A stretch of DNA of 50,442 bases from Clostridia bacterium (GCA_017430535.1 JAFRMR010000015.1:1-50442); one strand, 5' to 3'; positions 24,901 through 33,709 are shown, counted from the stretch's first letter. Notes: generated by a model from the letters alone, not told the origin. A program made the numbers and translations.

Positions 24901-25536
24901 CGCCTTTTCACTCTGAATTTTAAGGGGACCTATGCGGCCTTCAATCTCGGCAAGAATATCGCGAAGGCGCACAAGGTTTTCCTCCGCCTGGTCAAGGCGG
25001 CGGTTTGCATCCGCCCTTCTGTAGCGGTAGTGTGAAATACCGGCGGCCTCTTCAAGCATATCCCTGCGCTGTGAGGACTTTGCGGAAACAAGGTCCGCAA
25101 TCTTGCCCTGGCTGACCATGGAATAGCCGTCCCTGCCAAGGCCCGTATCCATAAACATTTCGTGGATATCCCTGAGCCTGCATTCTTCGCCGTTTATCTT
25201 GTATTCGCTTTCGCCGGAGCGGTAGTATCTTCTTGTAACGGAAACATCATCGGAATCCTTGTTGAGGGTTCTGTCTGTATTATCAAGGCGCAGCGTAACC
25301 TCGGCATAGCCCAGAGCCCTGCGCTTGCCGGTGCCGCCGAATATAACATCCTCCATACGGGAGCCTCTGAGGGCCTTTGTGGACTGCTCGCCCAGAACCC
25401 AGCGCACCGCATCGGAAATATTGCTCTTTCCCGAGCCGTTGGGCCCTACCACTCCCGTTATGCCTTTCCCCAGTTCAAAAACTATCTTATCCGGGAAGGA
25501 TTTGAAGCCCTGCATTTCAATCGATTTGAGTATCAT
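21964..25536 (-). CDS. smc: Chromosome segregation protein SMC
   Basis: This 1190-residue protein, the usual SMC length, has Walker A GPNGSGKSNISDA near residue 32, QGKIADLVSAK, long coiled coils (~170-500 and ~670-1000) around a hinge (~505-660, including TGGSRGSGAGLLSR), the C-motif LLSGGEKGLAAIALLFAIL and Walker B PFCIFDEVEAALDD. It is an ATPase that organises and segregates the chromosome with ScpA and ScpB. It begins 3 bp after the radical SAM gene, so translation is likely coupled. The rnc-smc linkage is typical of Firmicutes. Confidence 0.98.
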   Translation of the reverse strand: MILKSIEMQGFKSFPDKIVFELGKGITGVVGPNGSGKSNISDAVRWVLGEQSTKALRGSRMEDVIFGGTGKRRALGYAEVTLRLDNTDRTLNKDSDDVSVTRRYYRSGESEYKINGEECRLRDIHEMFMDTGLGRDGYSMVSQGKIADLVSAKSSQRRDMLEEAAGISHYRYRRADANRRLDQAEENLVRLRDILAEIEGRIGPLKIQSEKAVKFLAFSEEKKTLEIGLWLHNIEKAGKSLREQETKLTVASAQYEKTEKELEKINEEIEQAISKSQEISVEIERLTRSISESEEKAAVIEGTVAVKKNTIEHNKETVIRLKADMGAGKKSAEETQGQISAALASVEEKEKETEARRSELAAETEKLNSILDKSGANSEKAAEINRELTKNALMLSDLKVRKSSSESSAKELGARISAIDEDIKARIKAMEGLEKEKAAAEKEIRTLQEEKKDNENACEGYNLIIESREEKAEKLRKETENLSLDIYQKNARINMLDDLEKKLDGYSGSVQKVMKEAGRGSLRGIRGTVSQLIGTKGEHAVAIETALGSAVQNIVTDDESAAKQAIKYLKDNRAGRATFLPLTSVKPKPFTEKGLEKYEGYVDIASKLVTRDKKYDDIIESLLGRTVVIDNIDNGIAMAKSCSYRFKIVTLDGQVLNAGGSITGGSRGSGAGLLSRVNEMEALSDKVKALEKDLKEKQKALESIEGEINTAAAELEASKAEIIKTDEAIIRAESNLKLITERYDQARSFNEELEKEKEISAQRISQAEDAGKQTDEEIESIEKRTKELEKELKSVDSERESLDELKEKSAEARNEINIAIVALGKEIEAAKAIIESAELQKQALTSREDKILEEIAGFEKQNEDLAAEIEKLTEEAAALRNSGADTELKIKELTESRGVNDGETVRLRSAEKDKSEEKEKLGGELARLEERKESLEADLENTKNKLFDEYQLTYRQAQEVGEIPEDIGKASRTLQEIKGKIRALGTVNVGAVEEYKEVSERYEYLSGQLNDVEKSKQELEKLIAELTGKMAEKFREQFRLINGAFGETFKELFDGGRAELELDDPTDVLECNINIKVQPPGKNVQNIDLLSGGEKGLAAIALLFAILKINPAPFCIFDEVEAALDDVNVTRYARYVRSMTRSTQFILITHRRGTMDEADVLYGITMQEEGVSKILELKSSEMARKLGLEN

Positions 25537-25539
25537 ATC

Positions 25540-26538
25540 TTACCTTACCTTGACCTCATATTTGCCTGTGTTTGCATCCTGAATAATCTTTTTTATCCTG
25601 TAGCCGTTTTCCTCAAGTAAAACGATATTTTCTCTTTTCTGCCCCGCCGCTTTTGATACGGCGCCTTGGGAAACAATAAGCTCATACTCCCCTGCCGGGT
25701 ACTTTTTAAGCTCCTCCAGAGCGGCTCTGCGGTAAATCCTGCTTTCGCAGATTTCCCTGAGAGCGGGGTGATAGGCCCCTCCGGTTTTTTCCTTTTCCAC
25801 ATCTCCGCCGGAGTGGAGCCCTACTCTTATAACCTTGATGCCCGCCTGCTCAAACATAACTATAAGCCGGGCGCAGAGCTCTGCGGTTTCCTCCACGCTC
25901 TTGGGGGTGAAGATGCCCGCTTTCATAAGCTCATCAAGTTTTGTGCCCCTGAGCACTACCGTGGGGTAAATACGCACGGTGGCAGGCCTGAGGGCGATTA
26001 TTTTTTCTGCGGTTTCAATGCTGTCCTCATCCTCAGAGCCGTAAAGGCCGGTCATCATCTGAAGCCCAAGCTCAAAACCGTATGCTTTTATCATTTTGCA
26101 GGCATCCTCCACCTGCTTTGCTGTGTGGCCTCTCTCATTAAGCTCCAGCACTCTGTCATCAAGGCTCTGGGCCCCCAGTTCCACCGCCGTAACGCCGTAA
26201 GAGCGGAGAATACCGCAGATTTCATCATTTATGCCGTCCGGCCTTGTGGAAATCCTTATGCCTGCGAAAAGCCCTTCTTTTACATAGCCGTAAGCTGCCT
26301 CAAGCAGGGAGAGCATATATTCCCTTTCAACCATGGTGAAGCTGCCGCCGAAAAAGGCGATTTCACCACCTGCGGCCTCTTCTTTTTTAAGGGAACCGAG
26401 AGCGGTTTCAACAGCGGCGTGAACATCTGCCGGGGTTAAATCGCCGCCGAAGCCCGTAATGCTTCTCTGGTTGCAGAAGGAGCAGGTGTGGGGGCAGCCC
26501 CGGTGGGTTACGAAAAGGGCAACATTTATATGCTTCAT
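25540..26538 (-). CDS. Radical SAM protein, Elp3/HemN-like
   Basis: This 332-residue protein carries the cluster motif RGCPHTCSFCNQ (C-x3-C-x2-C, residues ~14-21), AFFGGSFT, RISTRPDGI and a TIM-barrel pattern with ELGAQSLDDRVLELNERGHT. These are hallmarks of the Elp3/MiaB/NifB-like group of radical SAM enzymes lacking the acetyltransferase half of Elp3. The family member between rnc and smc in many Clostridia has no settled function; an RNA-modifying role is plausible. The ATG overlaps the rnc stop (ATGA). Confidence 0.9.
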   Translation of the reverse strand: MKHINVALFVTHRGCPHTCSFCNQRSITGFGGDLTPADVHAAVETALGSLKKEEAAGGEIAFFGGSFTMVEREYMLSLLEAAYGYVKEGLFAGIRISTRPDGINDEICGILRSYGVTAVELGAQSLDDRVLELNERGHTAKQVEDACKMIKAYGFELGLQMMTGLYGSEDEDSIETAEKIIALRPATVRIYPTVVLRGTKLDELMKAGIFTPKSVEETAELCARLIVMFEQAGIKVIRVGLHSGGDVEKEKTGGAYHPALREICESRIYRRAALEELKKYPAGEYELIVSQGAVSKAAGQKRENIVLLEENGYRIKKIIQDANTGKYEVKVR

Positions 26539-27209
26539 TTTACCAGCCCCATTAAAGAAAGGGCCTCCTTTGCGGCATTCTGCTCCGCAATTTTTTTGCT
26601 CTTGCCCTGACCGCTGCCTATTACATTGCTGTTAAGGTGAACCTCAACGGCAAAGCTCTTCATATGGGCGGGGCCTTCCTCGCCCACAAGCACATATTCG
26701 ATATGCTCCTCCGGGTTTCTTTGAATAACCTCCTGGAGCATGGTTTTATAATCCTTGCTGTCATCAAGGAAATCGTGCCTTGCCACAAAACGCAGGGCTA
26801 TTTCCGAGGCGGTTTCAAGGCCGGCGTCAAGGTAAACAGCCGCCAGCACCGCCTCAAAGGCATCCGCCAGCATAGAGGGCTTTTCTCTGCCCCCCATCCT
26901 CTCTTCGCCTTTGCCAAGGCGCAGGGCTTCCCCTATTTTAAGCTCCTTGGCAAAAACGCAGAGAGCGGTTTCGCATACCCTGGCCGCTCTGTGCTTTGTA
27001 AGCTCCCCTTCGGGGAAGCTGTAGTTTTTGAAAAGATAATTTGCCGAAACAAAGCCCAGCACCGCATCCCCCAAAAACTCCAGCCGCTCGTTGCAGACCG
27101 TGTTTTTTTCGTTGGCGTAGGATGAGTGGGTCAGGGCCGTTTCAAGCAGGGATATATCTTTGAATTTATACCCGAGCCTCTCCTGAAGCTCCTGAATTGC
27201 GTTATCCAT
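26535..27209 (-). CDS. rnc: Ribonuclease III
   Basis: This 224-residue double-strand-specific endoribonuclease processes rRNA and mRNAs. It has the signature NERLEFLGDAVLGF with catalytic acidic residues, a second acidic site in MLADAFEAVLAAVYLD, and a C-terminal double-stranded RNA binding domain (~155-220, KTMLQEVIQ..., GSGQGKSKKIAEQNAAKEAL). I chose the ATG at 27209 (MDNAIQEL), which follows GGAAGGATTAAAG, over the TTG at 27227. It sits between the ACP-like gene and the radical SAM gene, in the usual acpP-rnc-smc order. Confidence 0.97.
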   Translation of the reverse strand: MDNAIQELQERLGYKFKDISLLETALTHSSYANEKNTVCNERLEFLGDAVLGFVSANYLFKNYSFPEGELTKHRAARVCETALCVFAKELKIGEALRLGKGEERMGGREKPSMLADAFEAVLAAVYLDAGLETASEIALRFVARHDFLDDSKDYKTMLQEVIQRNPEEHIEYVLVGEEGPAHMKSFAVEVHLNSNVIGSGQGKSKKIAEQNAAKEALSLMGLVK

Positions 27210-27227
27210 CTTTAATCCTTCCGGCAA

Positions 27228-27449
27228 TCAATAGGCGTCGGAAACCGCCTTTGCCAGGTCTCCTATTGTCCAGTCGTCAGCCGGCTCAATATCCAGCTCA
27301 ATTTCAAATTCCGATTCAACGGAGCCAATAAGCTCCTGCAGTTCGAATTCGTCGCTTGCAATGTTTTCAAGGGTGGTGCCTTCGTTCACATCGGAAGAGT
27401 CAAGCCCGAATTCATCGCAAATCAATGCCAACAGTTTTTCAAGGATCAC
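27228..27449 (-). CDS. Acyl carrier protein-like protein lacking the phosphopantetheine serine
   Basis: This 73-residue protein has the size, acidity and helix pattern of ACP (LLALICDEFGLDSSDVNE, SVESEFEIELDIEPADDW, TIGDLAKAV) and the acpP position before rnc. However, where ACPs have D-S-L-(D/E), this one has D-E-F-E. The DNA reads AGC GAC GAA TTC GAA, so the modified serine is replaced by glutamate. It starts at GTG after GGAGGTATTTTT. It cannot carry a 4'-phosphopantetheine arm in the standard way. It may be a regulatory or structural relic, with the true ACP elsewhere. A sequencing error is unlikely, since the frame and flanks are intact. Confidence 0.82.
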   Translation of the reverse strand: MILEKLLALICDEFGLDSSDVNEGTTLENIASDEFELQELIGSVESEFEIELDIEPADDWTIGDLAKAVSDAY

Positions 27450-27482
27450 AAAAATACCTCCAGTTTGTCCTCAGAAAAAATT

Positions 27483-28787
27483 TCAGCTTTCGTCCAATTG
27501 ATTTTGCAGCGCCGAAAGCCCTCTTTCGGCAAGGGTTTTATATCTCAGCTTTTTATCCCGTATTCTTTCCTCTGCCGGGGGCAGCAGGCCGAAGGCCGCG
27601 CCCATGGGCTGAAAGTTTTTGATGCTCTCATCGGAAATATAACGGGCAAGGCTGCCTGTCATGGTGAAGGGGGAAGGTATGAACGCCTGCCTGCCTTCAA
27701 TTCTGTTTGCCGCGTTTATGCCTGCAAGTATGCCGGAGGCGGCGGACTCCATATATCCTTCAACCCCGGTTATCTGCCCCGCAAAGAACAGATTGCTTCT
27801 CTCTCTCATTGAAAAATCGGCGTTGAGAAGCCGGGGGGAATCTATAAAGGTGTTGCGGTGCATTACGCCGTAGCGCACATATTCCGCATTCTCAAGGGCG
27901 GGTATAAGGGAAAACACCCTTTTCTGCTCCGGGAATTTCAGATTAGTCTGAAAACCCACCAGGTTATACATTGTGCCCTCTCTGTTTTCCTTGCGCAGCT
28001 GCAGGTTTGCCCAGGGCCTGCGGCCCGTGGCAGGGTCCGTAAGGCCTGCGGGTTTCATGGGGCCGAACCTTATGGTATCTTTGCCCCTTGCAGCCATAAC
28101 CTCTATGGGCATACAGCCCTCATAAACATCCTTTCTCCGGTCAAAGCTGTGCACCGGGGCGGATTCGGCGTTTATGAGATTCTCGTAAAATACTTCGTAT
28201 TCTTCTTTGCTTAAGGGGCAGTTTACATAATCATCCGGTTCCCCTCTGTCATACCTTGACTGAAGAAACGCTTTATCAAAATTTATGCTCTTTGCCGTAA
28301 CCACGGGAGCAGCGGCATCAAAAAAGCTCAGATTGCCGCCGCACAGCTCTTTTATCTTTTCGCTCAGGGCTTCGGAGGCAAGAGGGCCGGCGGCGATTAT
28401 CACAAAGCCGTCGGGAATCTCCGTTACCTCTTCCCTTATGAGGGTGATGTTTTTCTCCCCCATTATCTTTTCCGTAACCAGGGCGGAAAATCTGTCTCTG
28501 TCCACCGCAAGGGCTCCCCCGGCGGGCACCGAGGTCTGCTTTGCGCAGGGGACGCATAAAGAGCCCAGCATCTCCATTTCCGCCTTAAGCATACCTGCGG
28601 CGCTTTCGGTGCGCAGGGCCTTGAAGGAATTGGAGCACACCAGCTCCGCAAGCCCTTCGGATGAATGGGCCGGCGAATACTTTACGGGTTTCATCTCGTA
28701 AAGCTCAACCTCTATGCCTCTTTTTGCAAGCTGCCAGGCGGCCTCGCAGCCGGCAAAGCCGGCGCCTATTATTTTAACCCTGCTCAT
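27483..28787 (-). CDS. trmFO: Methylenetetrahydrofolate-tRNA-(uracil-5-)-methyltransferase TrmFO
   Basis: This 434-residue folate- and FAD-dependent enzyme makes m5U54 in the T-loop of tRNAs in many Gram-positive bacteria. Visible features are the FAD Rossmann motif VKIIGAGFAGCEAAW at the N-terminus, the conserved AELVCSNSFKALR segment, and the NLVGFQTNLKFPEQKRVF and FFAGQITGVEGYMESAASG motifs. The start overlaps the topA stop by 4 bp. The dprA-topA-trmFO order is a well-known Firmicutes arrangement. Confidence 0.97.
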   Translation of the reverse strand: MSRVKIIGAGFAGCEAAWQLAKRGIEVELYEMKPVKYSPAHSSEGLAELVCSNSFKALRTESAAGMLKAEMEMLGSLCVPCAKQTSVPAGGALAVDRDRFSALVTEKIMGEKNITLIREEVTEIPDGFVIIAAGPLASEALSEKIKELCGGNLSFFDAAAPVVTAKSINFDKAFLQSRYDRGEPDDYVNCPLSKEEYEVFYENLINAESAPVHSFDRRKDVYEGCMPIEVMAARGKDTIRFGPMKPAGLTDPATGRRPWANLQLRKENREGTMYNLVGFQTNLKFPEQKRVFSLIPALENAEYVRYGVMHRNTFIDSPRLLNADFSMRERSNLFFAGQITGVEGYMESAASGILAGINAANRIEGRQAFIPSPFTMTGSLARYISDESIKNFQPMGAAFGLLPPAEERIRDKKLRYKTLAERGLSALQNQLDES

Positions 28788-30880
28788 TTGCTCTTTCTCT
28801 TAGAGGAGTTTGCTTTGGACTCGGAGCAGGCCGGGTTTGCGCAGTAGGGTTTGCCGCCTTTTCTGCGGAACATGGCTTTGCCGCAGGCAGGGCAGGTTTC
28901 CCCTGTGGGGGCATCCCAGCTTACAAAATTACATTTGGGGTAAGCCGAGCAGCCGTAGAAAAGGTAGCCCTTCTTTGTGCGCTTCTCTATAATATCCCCT
29001 CCGCACTCGGGGCACATGCCCTTGGCAAGGATAAGGGGCTTTACATTTTTGCACTGCGGGTAGTTTGAGCAGCCCAGGAATCTGCCGTATCTGCCGGTTT
29101 TGATAATCATTTTGGCGCCGCAGAGCTCACATTCAATATCAGTTACATCCTGCTCAAGGCGGATTTTTTCGCCTCTCATATCCTCGCGGGCCTTATCCAC
29201 CTGCTTTTTAAGCTCGGGATAAAAATCATCCAGCATCTTTATATAATCAATATCGCCGTTGCCTACTCTGTCAAGGTCCGCCTCCATACCGGCGGTGAAC
29301 TTGGTATCCACAATCTTGGGGAATTTCTCTTTAAGCAGGGCGATTACAGCAGTGCCGAGCTCTGTGGGCACAAGCTGCTTCTGCTTTCTTTCAACATATT
29401 CCTTGCCTGTGATGGTGGAAATAATGGAAGCGTAGGTGGAAGGCCTGCCCACTCCGTTTTCCTCCAGCTCCTTGATAAGGGAGGCCTCGGTGTACCTGGC
29501 CGGGGGCTGGGTGAAGTGCTGGGTGGGGGTAACCTCTTTAAGCTTGAGGGCCTCGTTGCTGCCAACCTCAGGCAGCACGTTTTTGTTAAGCTCCTCCTCC
29601 GGCAGTTCGTAAACCCTGGTAAAGCCGTCAAACTTGATTGAATAGCCCGTAGCCGTAAGCAGGCAGAACTTTTTATCGCTGCCCTTGAAGGATTTTATCT
29701 CGATTTTTGTGGTGCTCTGCACACAGGGAGCCATAAGGCAGGCGATAAACCTTCTCCAGATAAGGGTATAAAGCTTAAGCTGGTCCGGCGTAAGGTCCTT
29801 TGCCACGGACTCGGGGGTAATGGAGGGGGTGGAGGGCCTTATTGCCTCGTGGCCGTCCTGGGCGTTTGCCCCGGTTTTATAGAAATTGGGCTTTGCGGGC
29901 ACATACTCGCTGCCGTAATTATCCTTTATGAACTGAGTGCCGGCATTCCTTGCCTCATCGGAAATTCTCAGGGAGTCGGTTCTCATGTAGGTAATAAGAC
30001 CGGTTCTGCCGTGGCCGGTAATCTCAACGCCTTCATAAAGCTCCTGGGCTATTCTCATAGTCCTTGATGCCTGGAAGCCCAGCTTCCTTGAAGCATCCTG
30101 CTGAAGGGTGGAGGTGGTGAAGGGGGGCGCGGCCTTCCTGGTCTTCTGCCCCTTCTTGATTGACTCAACCGCAAACTCGGAACCCTCTATGCGGTCAACA
30201 TAGGCCTTTGCCTCTTTTTCATTGGTTATTTTGACCTTGCCTTTTTCGTCGGCCTCAAGGGCGGTTTTGAGCACCCTTCTGGATTCCGTAAGCAGTTTTG
30301 CCTCTACGCTCCAGTATTCATCGGGCACAAAGGCGTTTATCTCTTCTTCGCGGTCAACTATGAGCCGCAGGGCAACGCTCTGCACCCTGCCGGCGGAAAG
30401 CCTGGGCCTTATCTTCTGCGAAACGAAGGGGCTGAGGGTATAGCCCACAAGGCGGTCAAGGATTCTCCTTGCCTGCTGGGCGTTTACAAGGTCCATATCT
30501 ATTTTGCGGGGGGCGGCCATGCCGTTCTTTACCCCGGTTTTTGTAATCTCATTGAAGGTGACTCTGTCCGCCTTGTCGGCATCCAGCCCCAGCACTGTTG
30601 CCAGGTGCCAGGATATGCCTTCGCCCTCGCGGTCCGGGTCCGTTGCAAGGTAGACCTTTTCGCTCTTTTTGGCCTTGGCTTTAAGCTCCTCAACAAGCTT
30701 TTCCTTTTCGGGGATAATCTCGTATTTTGGGGCGTAGTTATTCATAATATCCACGCTGAGCTTTTTATCCGGCAAATCTCTAACATGGCCCTTGGAGGCA
30801 ACAACCTCGTAACCGCTGCCCAGATACTTTTTGATTGTGTTGGCCTTGGCCGGTGACTCAACAATAATAAGCTTTGACAT
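28784..30880 (-). CDS. topA: DNA topoisomerase I
   Basis: This 698-residue type IA topoisomerase relaxes negative supercoils. It has an N-terminal TOPRIM domain (IVESPAKANTIKKYLG, ATDPDREGEGISWHL), the active-site tyrosine in RTGLITYMRTDSLRIS, and three C-terminal four-cysteine zinc ribbons (CELCGAKM...C..C; CPECGGDI...C..C; CPACGKAM...C..C) before a lysine-rich end. It lies 24 bp after dprA and overlaps trmFO. Confidence 0.98.
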   Translation of the reverse strand: MSKLIIVESPAKANTIKKYLGSGYEVVASKGHVRDLPDKKLSVDIMNNYAPKYEIIPEKEKLVEELKAKAKKSEKVYLATDPDREGEGISWHLATVLGLDADKADRVTFNEITKTGVKNGMAAPRKIDMDLVNAQQARRILDRLVGYTLSPFVSQKIRPRLSAGRVQSVALRLIVDREEEINAFVPDEYWSVEAKLLTESRRVLKTALEADEKGKVKITNEKEAKAYVDRIEGSEFAVESIKKGQKTRKAAPPFTTSTLQQDASRKLGFQASRTMRIAQELYEGVEITGHGRTGLITYMRTDSLRISDEARNAGTQFIKDNYGSEYVPAKPNFYKTGANAQDGHEAIRPSTPSITPESVAKDLTPDQLKLYTLIWRRFIACLMAPCVQSTTKIEIKSFKGSDKKFCLLTATGYSIKFDGFTRVYELPEEELNKNVLPEVGSNEALKLKEVTPTQHFTQPPARYTEASLIKELEENGVGRPSTYASIISTITGKEYVERKQKQLVPTELGTAVIALLKEKFPKIVDTKFTAGMEADLDRVGNGDIDYIKMLDDFYPELKKQVDKAREDMRGEKIRLEQDVTDIECELCGAKMIIKTGRYGRFLGCSNYPQCKNVKPLILAKGMCPECGGDIIEKRTKKGYLFYGCSAYPKCNFVSWDAPTGETCPACGKAMFRRKGGKPYCANPACSESKANSSKRKSK

Positions 30881-30904
30881 TTATCTCTCTCCTGAGTATA
30901 TGAA

Positions 30905-32014
30905 TTAAGAAAGGATGTAACCCTTTCCTTCAGTCTGCTGCGCGTAATCGGAAAGCTCCAGCTCCGTAAGGGCCGCCATAACCTGAAAGGCCTGAAGGCC
31001 GCTCTTTACGCAGATTTCATCTGCCCTGACGGGCTCCTTACCCAGCGCCCTGTAAACAGCCAGGGCCTCGGGGCTTAAGCCCTCCGGCTCTCTCAGCCTT
31101 ACAGGGGCTTCTTTTTGCGGAACCGGCTGTGATAATTTTTCGGGATAAACCTGCCTGTAGGCCTCCAGCATATCCCCGGCGCAGGTAATGACCTTTGCGC
31201 CGTCCTTTATAAGCTTGTTGGCTCCTTTATAAGCCGGGTCCAGTATACTGCCGGGCACGGCAAATACATCCCTGCCCTGCTCCGAGGCAAATCCAGCTGT
31301 GATAAGGGAACCGCTTTTTTCGCCTGCTTCCACCACAAGCACCCCGTTGCTGAGCCCCGAAATAATACGGTTCCTCAGGGGGAATGTAGTTCTGCCCGCC
31401 GGGGCAAAGGGAGGATATTCGGTAACAACCGCGCCTTTTCCGGCAATTTCACTGCGCATGGCCGCGTTGCCCATAAGGTACCTTGTGCCCAGGCCGCAGC
31501 CAAGCACGCACACCGTAACTCCTCCGGCGGAAAGGGCGCCCTCGTGGGCTGCGGTATCTATACCCATTGCTCCGCCGCTGACTATCACGGCGCCTTCGCC
31601 TGCGGCATCCCGTGAAATGCTTTTTGCTATCTTTATGCTTTCGGAGGAGGGGGTTCTTGTGCCCACAACTCCTATGGCTATTTTATCTTTGATACAGCTT
31701 AAATCCCCTTCGCAGAACAGCACCAGGGGCATATCCGTAAGGGTTTTGAGGGAGGCGGGGTAATCCTCGCTCTCCGGCGTGTAAATTTTCCATTGGTTTT
31801 TGCCGCAGATTTCGGCGGCTTTTTCCGCTTCGGAAAGTTCAACGGCTTCAAGGCGGTCAAGCTTTGCTTTGGTGAATACTCCGCTCATCATCCTCTGAGC
31901 CCTGCTCTGCAGGTAAAGTTGCTCCGGTGAGGGGTAGGCCGCCAGCACCTCGTCTGTGCGCGCCCCGGGGCCGAGAGCCATTGAAAGCCAGATCCAGTAT
32001 TTTACATCCGTCAT
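30905..32014 (-). CDS. dprA: DNA processing protein DprA
   Basis: This 369-residue protein has the Rossmann-type DprA/Smf core (GVVGTRTPSSESIKIA, VSGGAMGIDTAAHEGAL, TTFPLRNRIISGLS, ITAGFASEQGRDVFAVPG) and a C-terminal winged helix (~310-365). DprA loads RecA on incoming single-stranded DNA during transformation. The start overlaps the preceding methyltransferase stop by 4 bp, and topA follows. Confidence 0.96.
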   Translation of the reverse strand: MTDVKYWIWLSMALGPGARTDEVLAAYPSPEQLYLQSRAQRMMSGVFTKAKLDRLEAVELSEAEKAAEICGKNQWKIYTPESEDYPASLKTLTDMPLVLFCEGDLSCIKDKIAIGVVGTRTPSSESIKIAKSISRDAAGEGAVIVSGGAMGIDTAAHEGALSAGGVTVCVLGCGLGTRYLMGNAAMRSEIAGKGAVVTEYPPFAPAGRTTFPLRNRIISGLSNGVLVVEAGEKSGSLITAGFASEQGRDVFAVPGSILDPAYKGANKLIKDGAKVITCAGDMLEAYRQVYPEKLSQPVPQKEAPVRLREPEGLSPEALAVYRALGKEPVRADEICVKSGLQAFQVMAALTELELSDYAQQTEGKGYILS

Positions 32015-32790
32015 CTTTTCAGCTCCCAGGCAAGTATTGCCGCCGCCGCGGATGCGTTGAAGGATTCCGCCCTGCCCCCCATGGGGATTGTAACCCTGAT
32101 TTTGCAGGCCGCCTGTGTTTCGGGGGTAAGGCCTGCGCCCTCATTGCCTATGCAACAGATTACTCCGCCCTCAAGCCCGGCATCCTTAATGCTTACCGCC
32201 CGGGAATCCGGCACGGAAGCAAGGGTGAGAAAACCCTCTTTGCCTGCCTTTGCAAGGAATGCGGGTAAATCACCGGCGGTGATGAAATTCATCCTCAGGG
32301 ATGAGCCCATAGCCGCCCTCAGGGCCTTGGGGTTATAAATATCGCAGCCCCCGCTGATAATGAGGCCGTCAAGGGCAAGGGCCTCCGCCGTGCGGCAGAT
32401 TGCCCCCAGATTTGCAGGGTCCTGTATATTCTCAAGGGCAAGGTATCTGCCCCCGGGTGTAAGTTCCTTTTCAGCTGACGGCGGAGCTTTGCATATGCAG
32501 AAAACCCCCTGGGCATTTTCAGTTTCGCCCAGCTTTTCCGCCGCCTGCTCGGAGGTTTCGTAGCACTCGGGGCAGACCTTTTTTACGGCCTCAATATATT
32601 CCCCGTATTTTTCAAGTGCCGGCGGTGTGAAAAAAGCTCTGGTAATCTGTATTCCGGAAATTGCGGCGTCATAGCAAAGCCGCGCCCCCTCAAGGAAGAA
32701 TTCCCCGCTCTCTTTTCTGAGGCGGGCCTCCCTGCGCAGACCCACGGCGTATTTGATTTTTTCGTTGTTTCTTGCCGTGATTGTTTCCAT
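32011..32790 (-). CDS. TrmH/SpoU-family RNA 2'-O-methyltransferase
   Basis: In this 259-residue protein an N-terminal substrate-binding region (~1-95, ITARNNEKIKYAVGLRREARLR) precedes the SpoU knot: motif 1 NIQDPANLGAICRTAEA, motif 2 CCIGNEGAGLT, motif 3 IPMGGRAESFNASAAAAI. These bind SAM and form the trefoil knot. It probably methylates 23S rRNA, as RlmB-type proteins do; the exact site cannot be told from sequence. It appears to be the first gene of the block running into dprA. Confidence 0.92.
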   Translation of the reverse strand: METITARNNEKIKYAVGLRREARLRKESGEFFLEGARLCYDAAISGIQITRAFFTPPALEKYGEYIEAVKKVCPECYETSEQAAEKLGETENAQGVFCICKAPPSAEKELTPGGRYLALENIQDPANLGAICRTAEALALDGLIISGGCDIYNPKALRAAMGSSLRMNFITAGDLPAFLAKAGKEGFLTLASVPDSRAVSIKDAGLEGGVICCIGNEGAGLTPETQAACKIRVTIPMGGRAESFNASAAAAILAWELKR

Positions 32791-32863
32791 TGAATACTTC
32801 CGCCCGATTCTTATTTTAATTTATTATATATTATATGCACTTTTATCAAATGTCAACCGAAAT

Positions 32864-33523
32864 TTATTTCCAGCTGAAATTTTCGGCTCCGGCACCCAGC
32901 TCAAAGTGGTATTTTACTATGCCTAAATCCATTTTTGTATAAACAAAAGTGCCGGCCTTTGCCGTAACTTTGCTTCCGTTTCTCGTAAAAGAAAACCTCT
33001 GCTGGTTTATGGCGGTGGGGGCAAGCAGGGCCGCCTCAAGGCCTTTTTTGTACCACTCCGGGTCGCTTTCGGTATAATCGGAAACCTGAGAAAGAGTTTT
33101 GCTCTTGCGCTCGTGACCCTGTGTTTCGCCGTAGCCGAGAGCAATAACTATATGCAGCTTTTCCCCTTTATTTACAACGGGTTCCACGTTTCCTTTCTTG
33201 TAGCTCATGGCCGCCCAGCAGGTGTTGAGCCCCAGCTCCTGAGCGTAAAGCACAAGCTTTTCGCCGTAATAGCCGATGGCCTCATCCGCCCCTTTGGGGC
33301 CCACAAGGGCAAAATAATTTTTGCAGTCCTTGAATATTCCGTAGCCGGGTTTATTCACATTAAAGCACTTCGGTTCATCAAAAAACAGCTGAATATTAAG
33401 GCCGCTCTCTTTATTTACCTCCCCGGTTTTTGCAAGCAGAAGCTCCCGCTTTTCCTGCTCCACGGGTTTGTCAAGATAGCTCCTTACGGAGTGCCTCGCC
33501 TTCATAATTTCAAAATTATCCAT
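32864..33523 (-). CDS. Nitroreductase-family flavoprotein
   Basis: This 219-residue protein has the FMN-binding start MKARHSVRSYLDKPVEQEKRE, a middle GYYGEKLVLYAQELGLNTCWAAMSYKKG, and the closing LAPTAINQQRFSFTRNG plus FELGAGAENFSWK. This is the group of small nitroreductase-like oxidoreductases common in anaerobic Firmicutes. The substrate is unknown. It is a single gene with an AT-rich leader, 73 bp upstream of the methyltransferase start, and likely has its own transcript. Confidence 0.88.
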   Translation of the reverse strand: MDNFEIMKARHSVRSYLDKPVEQEKRELLLAKTGEVNKESGLNIQLFFDEPKCFNVNKPGYGIFKDCKNYFALVGPKGADEAIGYYGEKLVLYAQELGLNTCWAAMSYKKGNVEPVVNKGEKLHIVIALGYGETQGHERKSKTLSQVSDYTESDPEWYKKGLEAALLAPTAINQQRFSFTRNGSKVTAKAGTFVYTKMDLGIVKYHFELGAGAENFSWK

Positions 33524-33617
33524 TTTCTTTTCCCCTTTATATTATTTTTTTCGATTCTATCATATACCGCAATCCGTATATGTTGTGAATTTGTTAATTT
33601 TTATGTTTTTTCTTTTC

Positions 33618-33645
33618 CAATCAAGGGGACGGTTCCTATGATTGA
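33618..33645 (+). repeat. REP-like palindrome, copy 1
   Basis: CAATCAAGGGGACGGTTCC followed by TATGATTGA. The ends CAATCA and TGATTG are inverted. It lies downstream of the transposase gene, in the same orientation as copies 2, 8 and 9. Confidence 0.85.
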
Positions 33646-33709
33646 CAAAAAACAACCTTTTCAGCTTATTTAAGCTGTCCAGGTTGCTATTATTTTTTAT
33701 TCAGAAATT

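Noticed and set aside
22087-25035. Several long plus-strand open frames opposite smc
   Set aside because: All are antisense shadows of the coiled-coil coding sequence and have serine- or phenylalanine-rich translations without domains.
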